In this document: piece by piece, positions 9,140-17,496 of the stretch
Layout: the number at the start of each line of letters is the position of its first letter
Numbering within the stretch: position 1 is the stretch's first letter
DNA from: Streptomyces sp. CB03234
Lineage (GTDB): Bacteria; Actinomycetota; Actinomycetes; Streptomycetales; Streptomycetaceae
Reading direction: 5' to 3'
Length of the DNA stretch: 64,000 nt
Assembly (NCBI RefSeq): GCF_001905885.1
Contig: NZ_LIYH01000003.1
Span: 124,001-188,000, forward strand
Translations under genes and position numbers: made by a program
Notes under the pieces: generated by a model
The model's input: the letters and a program-made list of their open reading frames with translations, nothing else
What the model was told of the DNA's origin: nothing
The model's database searches: none

Positions 9140-9553
9140 ATGAGCAACCACCTCACCCACGTGCACGCCCCCGCGGGGGTCGCCCCCGGCTCCGGTTACA
9201 GCCATGTCGTCTGGGGCAGCGGCCGGTTCATCGCGATATCCGGCCAGTGCGCCTTCGACGCGGACGGCCGGGTGGTGGGCGAGGGTGACGCGGGCGCCCA
9301 GGCCCGCCAGGTCTTCGAGAACCTGCGGCGGTGCCTGGCCGCGGCGGGCGCCGGTTTCGACGACGTGGTGAAGCTGACGTATTTCGTCACGGACGTGGCC
9401 CACCTGCCCGCGGTGCGGGCCGCCCGGGACGAGGTGATCGACACGGCGCGTCCGCCGGCGAGCTCGGCGGTCCAGGTGTCGGCGCTGTTCCGGCCCGAAC
9501 TGCTCGTGGAGATCGAGGCGTTCGCGGTCCTTCCGGAGGGGCCCCGGCCATGA
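9140..9553 (+). CDS. RidA/YjgF family protein, atypical active site
   Basis: This 137-residue protein has the Rid fold (FIAISGQCAFDADGRVVG at the start, LVEIEAFAV at the end). Canonical RidA hydrolyses 2-aminoacrylate and related enamines using an Arg in a PARS-x-V motif; here the corresponding segment reads PPASSAVQV, so that Arg appears replaced by Ser. It therefore resembles Rid subfamilies lacking deaminase activity. The ATG at 9140 is chosen because the protein then begins at the usual family position; ATG 9131 is an alternative. The stop overlaps the start of the next gene (ATGA), so the two are translationally coupled. Confidence 0.85.
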   Translation: MSNHLTHVHAPAGVAPGSGYSHVVWGSGRFIAISGQCAFDADGRVVGEGDAGAQARQVFENLRRCLAAAGAGFDDVVKLTYFVTDVAHLPAVRAARDEVIDTARPPASSAVQVSALFRPELLVEIEAFAVLPEGPRP

Positions 9554-10080
9554 CCGGCGGCGCCGTCCGGGTGCGGGACATGGTGGTGGACGACTGCGAG
9601 GCCGTCGCCGAGGTCCGGGTGCGCGGCTGGCAGACGGCGTACGAGGGGCTGATACCGACGTGGTACCTGGCGGCGATGACCGTCGAGGCGGACGCCGGAA
9701 CCCGCCGCACGCACTTCGCCCAGGACAGCACCCGCACCGTCAACCTGGTGGCGGAGCGCGCCGGTTCGGTGGTCGGCTGGGCGTGCTACGGCGCGTCCCG
9801 GGACGGTCGGGCCCCGACCGGTGAGGCCGAGCTGTACGCGCTGTACGCACGGCCGGACCAGCTCTCGACGGGCGTGGGGCGCGCCCTCCTGGACGGGGCG
9901 ACGGCCCGCGCGGCCGGCGAAGGGTACGCGGCGATGCGGTTGTGGGTGCTGAAGGACAACGCCCGCGCACGGCGCTTCTACGAGAAGGCCGGCTTCGCGC
10001 CCGACGGGGCGGAGGATCCCTGGCACGTGGCGGGCACGACGGTCACGGAGCTCCGTTACGCCCGCCGCCTGCCGGCCTGA
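9550..10080 (+). CDS. GNAT family N-acetyltransferase
   Basis: This 176-residue enzyme transfers acetyl from acetyl-CoA to an unidentified amine. The GNAT core is visible: N-terminal VRVRDMVVDDCEAVAEVRV, acetyl-CoA loop region LYARPDQLSTGVGRALLDG (Q/R-x-x-G-x-G/A like), and the C-terminal NARARRFYEKAGF signature. It starts inside the stop codon of the rid-like gene. Its last 38 bases overlap the end of the convergent HEAT-repeat gene. Confidence 0.88.
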   Translation: MTGGAVRVRDMVVDDCEAVAEVRVRGWQTAYEGLIPTWYLAAMTVEADAGTRRTHFAQDSTRTVNLVAERAGSVVGWACYGASRDGRAPTGEAELYALYARPDQLSTGVGRALLDGATARAAGEGYAAMRLWVLKDNARARRFYEKAGFAPDGAEDPWHVAGTTVTELRYARRLPA

Positions 10081-10660
10081 GCCCCAGGCGCCTCAGGGCT
10101 GCCGCGGCGGCCGCGGCGAGGCGGGGGTGGGCGCGGGCGGCTTCGAGGACCGGGCGGGCGCGGGCGTCACCGAGGACTCCGAGCCCTTCCGCGCAGGCGA
10201 CACCCACCCGCCAGTGCGGGTCGCCGACCGGCAGGCGGCGCTCCAGGACGGTGATGAGCGCCGGTACGGACTCCGGGGCGCGCAGCTGGGCGAGCAGCCG
10301 GACCGGCAGCAGGGCGTAGGCGACGCGCAGCTCGTTGGTGGCGAGCGCGGCCGCCGCCTTCGGGGTGCGCGGGTCGCCCAGCCGGGCGAGGGCGTACGCG
10401 GCGGAGACGCAGCGCTCCGGGTCGCGGTGGTTGAGGAGCAGGACCAGGGCCTCGAAGGCGCGCCGGTCACCGGCGAGGCCCAGCCGGAACGCGGCGATCT
10501 CCCGGGCCCACAGCGGCTGCCCCGGCCGGGTGAGGACGGCGGCGAGCTCGTCCGGGTCCCGGACGGTGATCAGCTGTTCGTACGCCGCCGATCCGCCGGC
10601 CTCGTCGCGCAGCCGGTGCGCGAGCGACCTGAACTCCTCGTCCGTACCGTCCATGGCCAT
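10043..10660 (-). CDS. HEAT repeat domain-containing protein
   Basis: The 205-residue product is made almost entirely of paired alpha helices typical of HEAT/PBS-lyase repeats: WAREIAAFRLGLAGDRRAFEALVLLL, SAAYALARLGDP, AYALLPVRLLAQLRAPESVPALITVL, VACAEGLGVLGDARARPVLEAA. Such proteins are binding scaffolds, so no enzymatic role is proposed. The ATG at 10660 and an ATG two codons later are both possible starts. The 3' end overlaps the convergent acetyltransferase gene. Confidence 0.8.
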   Translation of the reverse strand: MAMDGTDEEFRSLAHRLRDEAGGSAAYEQLITVRDPDELAAVLTRPGQPLWAREIAAFRLGLAGDRRAFEALVLLLNHRDPERCVSAAYALARLGDPRTPKAAAALATNELRVAYALLPVRLLAQLRAPESVPALITVLERRLPVGDPHWRVGVACAEGLGVLGDARARPVLEAARAHPRLAAAAAAALRRLGLRPAGGGRNGAP

Positions 10661-10994
10661 CAGTATCCCGTCCTGCCGCGATCCAGATCACATGTTCCGG
10701 TCACTTCCCAGGACTGGCGCGCTCGTTACTCGCCGGTTAATCTCAAGTGAGCGGGCTACACCCGCACCCTCACGGCGGCCTGGTGACGCAGCCGCCGCGA
10801 GTGCCTTGTCGGTTCGGCACCTTGTACGACGTGTACGACGCGGCTCCGGGACAGAGTCCGTCGGTTCTCCTCACCGCGACAGCACGGCTGCGCAGCGCGC
10901 CTGCGCACGATCCGCCCGCATCCGCGTACGCCACCTCCCGGTCGTACCCCGCGCGCGCCCCTCATCAGTCGTCACTCATCCCTGGAGTCCCGTG
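10661..10994. other. Intergenic region upstream of the hydroxyacyl-CoA dehydrogenase gene
   Basis: These 334 bases contain no convincing gene and hold the divergent promoters. Visible elements are an AT-richer near-palindrome GTTACTCGCCGGTTAA at 10726-10741, a GTGCC/GGCAC inverted pair around 10802-10821, and the direct repeat GTACGACGTGTACGAC around 10824. I cannot assign a regulator. Confidence 0.5.
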
Positions 10995-12779
10995 ATGGAC
11001 ACCCCTCTCTCCACCATTGCCGTCGTCGGTCTCGGCACCATGGGCGCCGGTATCGCCGAGGTCCTGGCCCGGGCCGGCCGCGAGGTCATCGGCATCGACA
11101 TCAGCGAGGCCGCCGCCACCCGGGCGACCGCCACCCTGGAGGCCGCCACCGCCCGTTCCGTGGCGCGTGAGCGGATCACCGAGGAGGAGCGGCGCGACAT
11201 CCTGGCCCGTTTCCGTACCTTCTCCGACCTCCAGGCGGCGGCGAACGCCGACCTCGTCATCGAGGTCGTGCCCGAGTCGTACGAGGCCAAGCAGCAGGTG
11301 TTCCGGGCGCTGGACTCCGTCGTGCGCCCCGACGCGATCATCGCCACCGGCACGAACGCCCTGTCCGTGACCCGGCTCGCCGCGGACTCCGCGCACCCCG
11401 AGCGCGTGCTCGGCCTGCACTTCTTCAACCCGGCCCCGGCGATGAAGCTGGTCGAGGTGGTCTCCTCGGTGCTCACCGCCCCGCAGGCCGTCGCCGCCGT
11501 CACCGACCTCGCCCACCAGCTCGGCAAGGAGCCCGTCGCGGTCGGCGACCGGCCCGGTTTCGTCGCGGACGGCCTGCTCTTCGGCTACCTGAACCAGGCC
11601 GCCGCGATGTACGAGGCCAAGTACGCCTCGCGCGAGGACATCGACGCCGCGATGAAGCTGGGCTGCGGCCTGCCGATGGGCCCGCTGGCCCTGCTCGACC
11701 TGATCGGCATCGACACCGCCCGTACCGTCCTGGACGCCATGTACGCCGAGTCCCGCGACCGGCTGCACGCCCCCGCGCCGATCCTGAAGCAGCTCAGCGA
11801 GGCGGGCCTGACCGGCCGCAAGTCGGGGCGCGGCTTCTACACCTACGAGGCGGCGGGCAGCGGTGTCGTGGTGCGGGACGCGCTGACCCCGCTGGAGACG
11901 GCCGGCACGGGCGCGCCGGCCCGCGAGGTCCGCTCCGTCGGCGTGGCCGGCTCCGGCACCATGGCGAGCGGTATCGCGGAGGTCTTCGCGAAGGCGGGGT
12001 ACGACGTGGTCCTCGCCGCCCGTTCCCCGGAGAAGGCCGAGGCGGCCAAGGCCCGGATCACGAAGTCCCTGGCCCGCTCCGTCGACAAGGGCCGGATGAC
12101 CGCCGAGGCGCGCGACGAGACGCTGGCGCGCATCACGCCCGCCGGTTCCCTCGACGCCTTCGCCGAGGTGGACCTGGCGGTGGAGGCGGTCGCCGAGGAC
12201 CTGGAGATCAAGCAGCAGCTGTTCGCGACCCTGGACAAGGTCTGCAAGCCGGGCGCGGTGCTGGCCACCACGACCTCCTCGCTCCCCGTCGTCGCCTGCG
12301 CCCGCGCCACCTCGCGCCCGCAGGACGTGATCGGGATGCACTTCTTCAACCCGGCCCCGGCCATGAAGCTCGTCGAGGTGGTCCGTACGGTCCTGACCGG
12401 TGACGACGTCCACGCCACCGTCCGCGAGGTCACCGCGAAGATCCGCAAGCACCCGGTGGACTGCGGCGACCGGGCCGGTTTCATCGTGAACGCGCTGCTC
12501 TTCCCGTACCTGAACAACGCGATCAAGATGGTCGAGCAGCACTACGCCTCGCTCGACGACATCGACGCCGCGATGAAGCTCGGCGGCGGCTACCCGATGG
12601 GCCCCTTCGAGCTGCTCGACGTGGTCGGACTGGACGTCTCGCTCGCCATCGAGCAGGTCCTGCACCGCGAGTTCCGCGACCCGGGCCTGGCCCCGGCGCC
12701 CCTCCTGGAGCACCTGGTGGCGGCGGGCTGCCTCGGCCGCAAGACGGGGCGCGGCTTCCGCGAATATGCCCGGCGCTGA
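10995..12779 (+). CDS. Duplicated 3-hydroxyacyl-CoA (3-hydroxybutyryl-CoA) dehydrogenase
   Basis: This 594-residue protein is two complete dehydrogenase units in tandem. Each half has a Rossmann motif (VVGLGTMGAGIAEVL near residue 10; VAGSGTMASGIAEVF near 317), the catalytic His/Glu segment HFFNPAPAMKLVEVV, and the C-terminal dimer domain signature DDIDAAMKLG plus GRKTGRGF. It oxidises or forms (S)-3-hydroxybutyryl-CoA/acetoacetyl-CoA with NAD(H). Next to the ethylmalonyl-CoA operon it probably helps supply crotonyl-CoA. The ATG at 10995 has CTGGAG upstream. Both halves keep their key motifs, so both may be active. Confidence 0.9.
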   Translation: MDTPLSTIAVVGLGTMGAGIAEVLARAGREVIGIDISEAAATRATATLEAATARSVARERITEEERRDILARFRTFSDLQAAANADLVIEVVPESYEAKQQVFRALDSVVRPDAIIATGTNALSVTRLAADSAHPERVLGLHFFNPAPAMKLVEVVSSVLTAPQAVAAVTDLAHQLGKEPVAVGDRPGFVADGLLFGYLNQAAAMYEAKYASREDIDAAMKLGCGLPMGPLALLDLIGIDTARTVLDAMYAESRDRLHAPAPILKQLSEAGLTGRKSGRGFYTYEAAGSGVVVRDALTPLETAGTGAPAREVRSVGVAGSGTMASGIAEVFAKAGYDVVLAARSPEKAEAAKARITKSLARSVDKGRMTAEARDETLARITPAGSLDAFAEVDLAVEAVAEDLEIKQQLFATLDKVCKPGAVLATTTSSLPVVACARATSRPQDVIGMHFFNPAPAMKLVEVVRTVLTGDDVHATVREVTAKIRKHPVDCGDRAGFIVNALLFPYLNNAIKMVEQHYASLDDIDAAMKLGGGYPMGPFELLDVVGLDVSLAIEQVLHREFRDPGLAPAPLLEHLVAAGCLGRKTGRGFREYARR

Positions 12780-12856
12780 GCCGTACGGGGAGTGGGGCGG
12801 GCTGCTCGACGGTGCGGGCGGCCCGGCCTCCCGGTCGGCCCCGCAGGCGCGGTCTC

Positions 12857-12870
12857 CTGCACAAATGCAG
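12857..12870. promoter_or_regulatory. Inverted repeat CTGCA-N4-TGCAG, candidate operator
   Basis: The perfect 5-4-5 dyad CTGCACAAATGCAG lies 13 bases before the preferred start of the TetR gene, in the 100-base gap after the dehydrogenase gene. Its position suits autoregulation by the TetR protein; this is inference. Confidence 0.4.
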
Positions 12871-12882
12871 TACGTTCAGGTC

Positions 12883-13713
12883 ATGTCCCAGCCCGCTGAC
12901 TCCGCCCGCCGGCCCTCCCGCGCCACCGCCACGCCCGACGCCCCCGAGAGTGCCGCGGGCAGCCGCGCCGCCGCCCAGCGGCTCAAAATGCGCCGTGAAC
13001 TGGCGGCCGCGGCCATGGAACTGTTCGCGACCAAGGGGTACGAAGCGACGACGGTCGACGAGATCGCCGCCGCGGCCGGGGTCGCCCGGCGCACTTTCTT
13101 CCGCCACTTCCGTTCCAAGGAAGAGGCGATCTTCCCCGACCACGACGACACCCTGGTGCGGGCGGAGGCGGTCCTGAACGCCGCCCCCGCGCACGAGCAC
13201 CCGCTCGACACGGTCTGCCGTGGCATCAAGGAAGTCATGAAGATGTACGCGGCGTCTCCCGCCGTGTCGGTCGAGCGCTACCGCCTCACCCGTGAGGTGC
13301 CCACCCTCCGGGAGCGCGAGATCGCCTCGGTGGCCCGCTACGAGCGGCTGTTCACCCGCTATCTTCTGGGCCATTTCGACGAGCGCGACCACCACGACGG
13401 CAACGACGACCCGCTGCTGGCCGAGGTGGCCGCCTCGGCGGTCGTCACGGCGCACAACCACGTACTGCGCCGCTGGCTGCGGGCGGGCGGCCAGGGGGAC
13501 GTGGAGGCCCAGCTGGACCACGCCTTCGCCATCGTCCGGGACACCTTCGGCACGGGCATAGGCGCGGGGCGCGCCGCCGGCGCGACGACCCCCACCAAGC
13601 CCCCTGCCGCGACGGCGAGCACCACCGGCGACGTGCTGGTGACAGTGGCCCGCACGGACGCGCCGCTGGACGAGATCATGCGCACCATCGAGCGGACCCT
13701 CAAGGCCCGCTGA
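12883..13713 (+). CDS. TetR family transcriptional regulator
   Basis: The 276-residue product has an N-terminal TetR helix-turn-helix (RRELAAAAMELFATKGYEA, VDEIAAAAGVARRTFFRHF, SKEEAIF) and a helical ligand-binding domain. In S. coelicolor the same neighbourhood (TetR gene between a 3-hydroxybutyryl-CoA dehydrogenase and ccr) is conserved as I recall, so a role in acyl-CoA metabolism is likely. The start is uncertain: ATG 12883 has weak TTCAGG upstream, and ATG 12865 is in frame but lies inside the dyad at 12857. A terminator follows, so it is not co-transcribed strongly with ccr. Confidence 0.87.
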   Translation: MSQPADSARRPSRATATPDAPESAAGSRAAAQRLKMRRELAAAAMELFATKGYEATTVDEIAAAAGVARRTFFRHFRSKEEAIFPDHDDTLVRAEAVLNAAPAHEHPLDTVCRGIKEVMKMYAASPAVSVERYRLTREVPTLREREIASVARYERLFTRYLLGHFDERDHHDGNDDPLLAEVAASAVVTAHNHVLRRWLRAGGQGDVEAQLDHAFAIVRDTFGTGIGAGRAAGATTPTKPPAATASTTGDVLVTVARTDAPLDEIMRTIERTLKAR

Positions 13714-13741
13714 GGAACGCCCGCTGAGGCACCACGGCCAC

Positions 13742-13781
13742 GCCCGCCCTGCTTGACGGCTCTCCGTCGGGCTCGGCGGGC
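13742..13781 (+). terminator. Terminator after tetR
   Basis: A long interrupted hairpin: outer arms GCCCGCC/GGCGGGC (13742-13748, 13775-13781), inner arms GCTTGACGG/CCGTCGGGC around a CTCT loop. It insulates the ccr promoter from tetR transcription. Confidence 0.65.
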
Positions 13782-13823
13782 GCTTCGCTGTCCGGAGCAC
13801 AGCAGGTCGATCGATCATCGCTC

Positions 13824-13840
13824 ATCTGTGAACGACAGAT
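13824..13840. promoter_or_regulatory. Inverted repeat ATCTGT-N5-ACAGAT
   Basis: A perfect 6-5-6 dyad in the AT-richer region upstream of ccr, 20 bases upstream of the paired operators described next. It is a candidate binding site for a dimeric regulator; identity unknown. Confidence 0.4.
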
Positions 13841-13859
13841 TGCATCTGAGAGAAATTGT

Positions 13860-13896
13860 TGGCACTCAGTGCCTTGCGGCCTGGCACACGGTGTCA
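13860..13896 (+). promoter_or_regulatory. Two TGGCAC-N3-GTGYCW dyads around the ccr promoter
   Basis: Two near-identical palindromes, 13860-13874 (TGGCAC TCA GTGCCT) and 13882-13896 (TGGCAC ACG GTGTCA), have centres 22 bases apart, two DNA turns. The first overlaps a -35-like hexamer and the second fills the promoter spacer, the geometry expected of a cooperative repressor. Confidence 0.5.
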
Positions 13897-13902
13897 TACG
13901 TT
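13874..13902 (+). promoter_or_regulatory. Predicted ccr promoter
   Basis: TTGCGG (13874-13879), a 17-base spacer, and TACGTT (13897-13902) resemble a primary sigma factor promoter. Transcription from about 13909 would give a 5' leader of about 220 bases before the ccr GTG start, with no convincing gene inside it. Confidence 0.4.
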
Positions 13903-14131
13903 GATGTTGTCCGGGCGGCCGGCGTGCAGAGACATCTCGTACGCCGGCTGTCCCCGCAAGGCCATCGCGCCTCGCGCGCCCGGACGCCTGCGTCACAGGC
14001 AACTTCGCGCACCACCCCGCGCCGCCAAGCACCACCCGGCCGAACCGACGGCACACCTCCACAGCAGCAGCACTTCCCCGACGTTCCCCTCAACGTCTTC
14101 CCTCAAGACGTTCTTCGCCGGAGGCAACACC

Positions 14132-15469
14132 GTGAAGGAAATCCTGGACGCGATTCAGTCGTCGGACACCACGTCCGCGGACTTCGCCGCTCTGCCCCTC
14201 CCCGAGTCCTACCGCGCGGTGACCGTGCACAAGGACGAGACCGAGATGTTCGCCGGTCTCACCACCCGCGAGAAGGACCCGCGCAAGTCACTGCACATCG
14301 ACAACGTGCCGCTGCCCGAGCTGGGCCCGGGCGAGGCACTGGTGGCCGTGATGGCCTCCTCGGTCAACTACAACTCCGTGTGGACGTCGATCTTCGAGCC
14401 CGTCTCGACCTTCAGCTTCCTGGAGCGGTACGGCAAGCTCTCCGAGCTGACCAAGCGCCACGACCTGCCGTACCACATCATCGGCTCCGACCTGGCGGGC
14501 GTCGTCCTGCGCACCGGCCCGGGCGTGAACGCCTGGCGCCCCGGTGACGAGGTCGTCGCGCACTGCCTGTCCGTCGAGCTGGAGTCGTCCGACGGCCACA
14601 ACGACACCATGCTCGACCCCGAGCAGCGCATCTGGGGCTTCGAGACCAACTTCGGCGGCCTGGCGGAGATCGCGCTCGTCAAGTCCAACCAGCTGATGCC
14701 CAAGCCCGACCACCTCAGCTGGGAGGAGGCGGCGGCACCCGGCCTGGTGAACTCCACCGCGTACCGCCAGCTCGTCTCGCGCAACGGCGCCGGCATGAAG
14801 CAGGGCGACAACGTGCTCATCTGGGGCGCGAGCGGCGGCCTCGGCTCGTACGCCACCCAGTTCGCCCTCGCCGGCGGCGCCAACCCGATCTGTGTCGTCT
14901 CCAGCGAGCAGAAGGCGGACATCTGCCGCGCTATGGGCGCCGAGGCGATCATCGACCGCAACGCCGAGGGCTACAAGTTCTGGAAGGACGAGCGCACCCA
15001 GGACCCCAAGGAGTGGAAGCGCTTCGGCAAGCGCATCCGCGAGTTCACCGGCGGCGAGGACATCGACATCGTCTTCGAGCACCCCGGCCGTGAGACCTTC
15101 GGCGCGTCCGTGTACGTCACCCGCAAGGGCGGCACCATCACCACCTGCGCCTCGACCTCGGGCTACATGCACGAGTACGACAACCGCTACCTGTGGATGT
15201 CGCTGAAGCGGATCATCGGCTCGCACTTCGCGAACTACCGCGAGGCGTGGGAGGCCAACCGCCTGATCGCCAAGGGCAAGATCCACCCGACGCTGTCGAA
15301 GACGTACGCGCTGGAGGAGACCGGCCAGGCCGCGTACGACGTGCACCGCAACCTCCACCAGGGCAAGGTCGGCGTCCTGTGCCTGGCCCCCGAGGAGGGC
15401 ATGGGCGTGAAGAACCAGGAGATGCGGGACAAGCACATCGACGCCATCAACCGCTTCAGGAACGTCTGA
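14132..15469 (+). CDS. ccr: Crotonyl-CoA carboxylase/reductase
   Basis: The 445-residue enzyme reductively carboxylates crotonyl-CoA to ethylmalonyl-CoA with NADPH and CO2, the defining step of the ethylmalonyl-CoA pathway and a source of extender units. It is a medium-chain dehydrogenase with nucleotide motif WGASGGLGSYATQFA. Counting from the GTG at 14132, the CO2-binding residues known from Kitasatospora setae Ccr fall on exactly the same numbers: Asn81 (NYNSVW), Phe170-Glu171 (WGFETNF) and His365 (IIGSHF). That agreement and GGAGG 7 bases upstream fix the start. It is the first gene of a five-gene operon. Confidence 0.97.
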   Translation: MKEILDAIQSSDTTSADFAALPLPESYRAVTVHKDETEMFAGLTTREKDPRKSLHIDNVPLPELGPGEALVAVMASSVNYNSVWTSIFEPVSTFSFLERYGKLSELTKRHDLPYHIIGSDLAGVVLRTGPGVNAWRPGDEVVAHCLSVELESSDGHNDTMLDPEQRIWGFETNFGGLAEIALVKSNQLMPKPDHLSWEEAAAPGLVNSTAYRQLVSRNGAGMKQGDNVLIWGASGGLGSYATQFALAGGANPICVVSSEQKADICRAMGAEAIIDRNAEGYKFWKDERTQDPKEWKRFGKRIREFTGGEDIDIVFEHPGRETFGASVYVTRKGGTITTCASTSGYMHEYDNRYLWMSLKRIIGSHFANYREAWEANRLIAKGKIHPTLSKTYALEETGQAAYDVHRNLHQGKVGVLCLAPEEGMGVKNQEMRDKHIDAINRFRNV

Positions 15470-17496
15470 TGACGGAACGTCGGATGCCGGAACGGAAGAA
15501 GGACCGGCCCTGGCTCATGCGGACGTACGCCGGTCACTCGACCGCCGAGGCGTCCAACGAGCTGTACCGGCGCAACCTCGCCAAGGGCCAGACCGGCCTG
15601 TCGGTCGCCTTCGACCTGCCCACGCAGACCGGCTACGACCCCGACCACATCCTCGCCCGCGGCGAGGTGGGCCGGGTCGGGGTCCCGGTCTCGCACCTCG
15701 GTGACATGCGCCGGCTGTTCCAGGACATCCCCCTGGAGCAGATGAACACCTCCATGACCATCAACGCCACCGCCATGTGGCTGCTGGCGCTGTACCAGGT
15801 GGTCGCGGAGGAGCAGGGCGCGGACATCACCAAGCTCCAGGGGACGACGCAGAACGACATCGTCAAGGAGTACCTGTCGCGCGGGACGCACGTCTTCCCG
15901 CCCGGTCCGTCGCTGCGGCTGACCACCGACATGATCACCTACACGGTGAACCACATCCCCAAGTGGAACCCGATCAACATCTGCAGCTACCACCTCCAGG
16001 AGGCGGGCGCCACGCCCGTCCAGGAGATCTCGTACGCCATGTCGACGGCGATCGCGGTCCTGGACGCGGTGTTCGCCTCCGGCCAGGTGCCGGAGGAGCG
16101 CAAGGGTGATGTGGTCGCGCGTATCTCCTTCTTCGTGAACGCGGGCGTCCGCTTCATCGAGGAGATGTGCAAGATGCGCGCCTTCGGCCGCATCTGGGAC
16201 AAGATCACCCGTGAGCGGTACGGGATCGAGGACCCCAAGCACCGCCGGTTCCGCTACGGCGTGCAGGTCAACTCGCTCGGCCTGACCGAGGCGCAGCCGG
16301 AGAACAACGTCCAGCGCATCGTCCTGGAGATGCTCGCCGTGACGCTGTCGAAGGACGCACGCGCGCGTGCCGTCCAGCTCCCGGCGTGGAACGAGGCGCT
16401 GGGCCTCCCCCGCCCCTGGGACCAGCAGTGGAGCCTCCGCATCCAGCAGGTGCTGGCGCACGAGAGCGACCTGCTGGAGTACGAGGACATCTTCGCCGGC
16501 TCGCACGTCATCGAGGCCAAGGTGGACGCCCTGGTCGAGGAGTGCCTGACCGAGATCGACCGGATCCAGGAGATGGGCGGCGCGATGGCCGCCGTCGAGT
16601 CCGGCTACCTCAAGTCGCAGCTGGTGTCCTCGCACGCCGAGCGGCGGGCGCGGATCGAGTCCGGCGAGGAGAAGATCGTCGGCGTCAACATCTACGAGAC
16701 GACCGAGCCCAACCCGCTCACCGCGGACCTGGACACCGCGATCATGACGGTGGACCCGGCCAACGAGGCGCGGGTGGTGGCGAAGCTCCACGAGTGGCGC
16801 GACAACCGTGACGAGGGCCGGGCCCAGGAGGCGCTGGCCCGCCTGAAGGCGACCGCGGCCGGGGACGCGAACCTGTTCGAGGCCACCCTGGAGTGCGCCC
16901 GCGCGGGCGTCACCACCGGCGAGTGGTCGTGGGCGCTGCGGGACGTCTTCGGCGAGTTCCGCGCGCCGACGGGTGTCTCATCCGCGCCGGTCGCGGTCGC
17001 CGCCGAGGAGGGCACCCCGCTCGCCGCCGTACGCGAGAAGGTGGCGCGGACGGCCGACGAGCTGGGCGCCGGGCGGCTGCGGCTGCTGGTGGGCAAGCCG
17101 GGCCTGGACGGGCACTCCAACGGCGCCGAGCAGATCGCGGTACGCGCGCGTGACGCCGGTTTCGAGGTGGTCTACCAGGGCATCCGGCTGACCCCCGAGC
17201 AGATCGTGAACGCCGCGCTCGCGGAGGACGTCCACTGCGTGGGGCTGTCGATCCTGTCCGGGTCGCACGCCGAGCTGGTGCCGGACGTGCTGGCCCGGCT
17301 GCGCGAGGCGGGTGCCACCGACATTCCGGTCATCGTCGGCGGGATCATCCCGAGCGCCGACGCCGCCGAACTGAAGCGGGCGGGTGTGGCCGCCGTCTTC
17401 ACACCGAAGGACTTCGGTATCACGGAGATCATCGGCCGTATCGTCGACGAGATCCGTACCGCGAACAAGCTCGACCCTCTGGAGGTCCCCGCATGA
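15469..17496 (+). CDS. meaA: Ethylmalonyl-CoA mutase (MeaA/Ecm)
   Basis: This 675-residue adenosylcobalamin enzyme isomerises (2R)-ethylmalonyl-CoA to (2S)-methylsuccinyl-CoA. Large and small mutase regions are fused: an N-terminal TIM barrel (AFDLPTQTGYDPDH, QGTTQNDIVKEY) and a C-terminal B12-binding domain with the DxHxxG motif (KPGLDGHSNGAEQ near residue 546) and SxL motif (LSILSGSH). Its ATG overlaps the last base of the ccr stop codon (TGATG), so translation is coupled. The shorter length and the context separate it from methylmalonyl-CoA mutase. Confidence 0.95.
   Translation: MTERRMPERKKDRPWLMRTYAGHSTAEASNELYRRNLAKGQTGLSVAFDLPTQTGYDPDHILARGEVGRVGVPVSHLGDMRRLFQDIPLEQMNTSMTINATAMWLLALYQVVAEEQGADITKLQGTTQNDIVKEYLSRGTHVFPPGPSLRLTTDMITYTVNHIPKWNPINICSYHLQEAGATPVQEISYAMSTAIAVLDAVFASGQVPEERKGDVVARISFFVNAGVRFIEEMCKMRAFGRIWDKITRERYGIEDPKHRRFRYGVQVNSLGLTEAQPENNVQRIVLEMLAVTLSKDARARAVQLPAWNEALGLPRPWDQQWSLRIQQVLAHESDLLEYEDIFAGSHVIEAKVDALVEECLTEIDRIQEMGGAMAAVESGYLKSQLVSSHAERRARIESGEEKIVGVNIYETTEPNPLTADLDTAIMTVDPANEARVVAKLHEWRDNRDEGRAQEALARLKATAAGDANLFEATLECARAGVTTGEWSWALRDVFGEFRAPTGVSSAPVAVAAEEGTPLAAVREKVARTADELGAGRLRLLVGKPGLDGHSNGAEQIAVRARDAGFEVVYQGIRLTPEQIVNAALAEDVHCVGLSILSGSHAELVPDVLARLREAGATDIPVIVGGIIPSADAAELKRAGVAAVFTPKDFGITEIIGRIVDEIRTANKLDPLEVPA

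Noticed and set aside
10726..10741. Defined fatty-acid-regulator operator
   Set aside because: GTTACTCGCCGGTTAA is only a half-matching palindrome and I cannot tie it to a characterised regulator from sequence alone.
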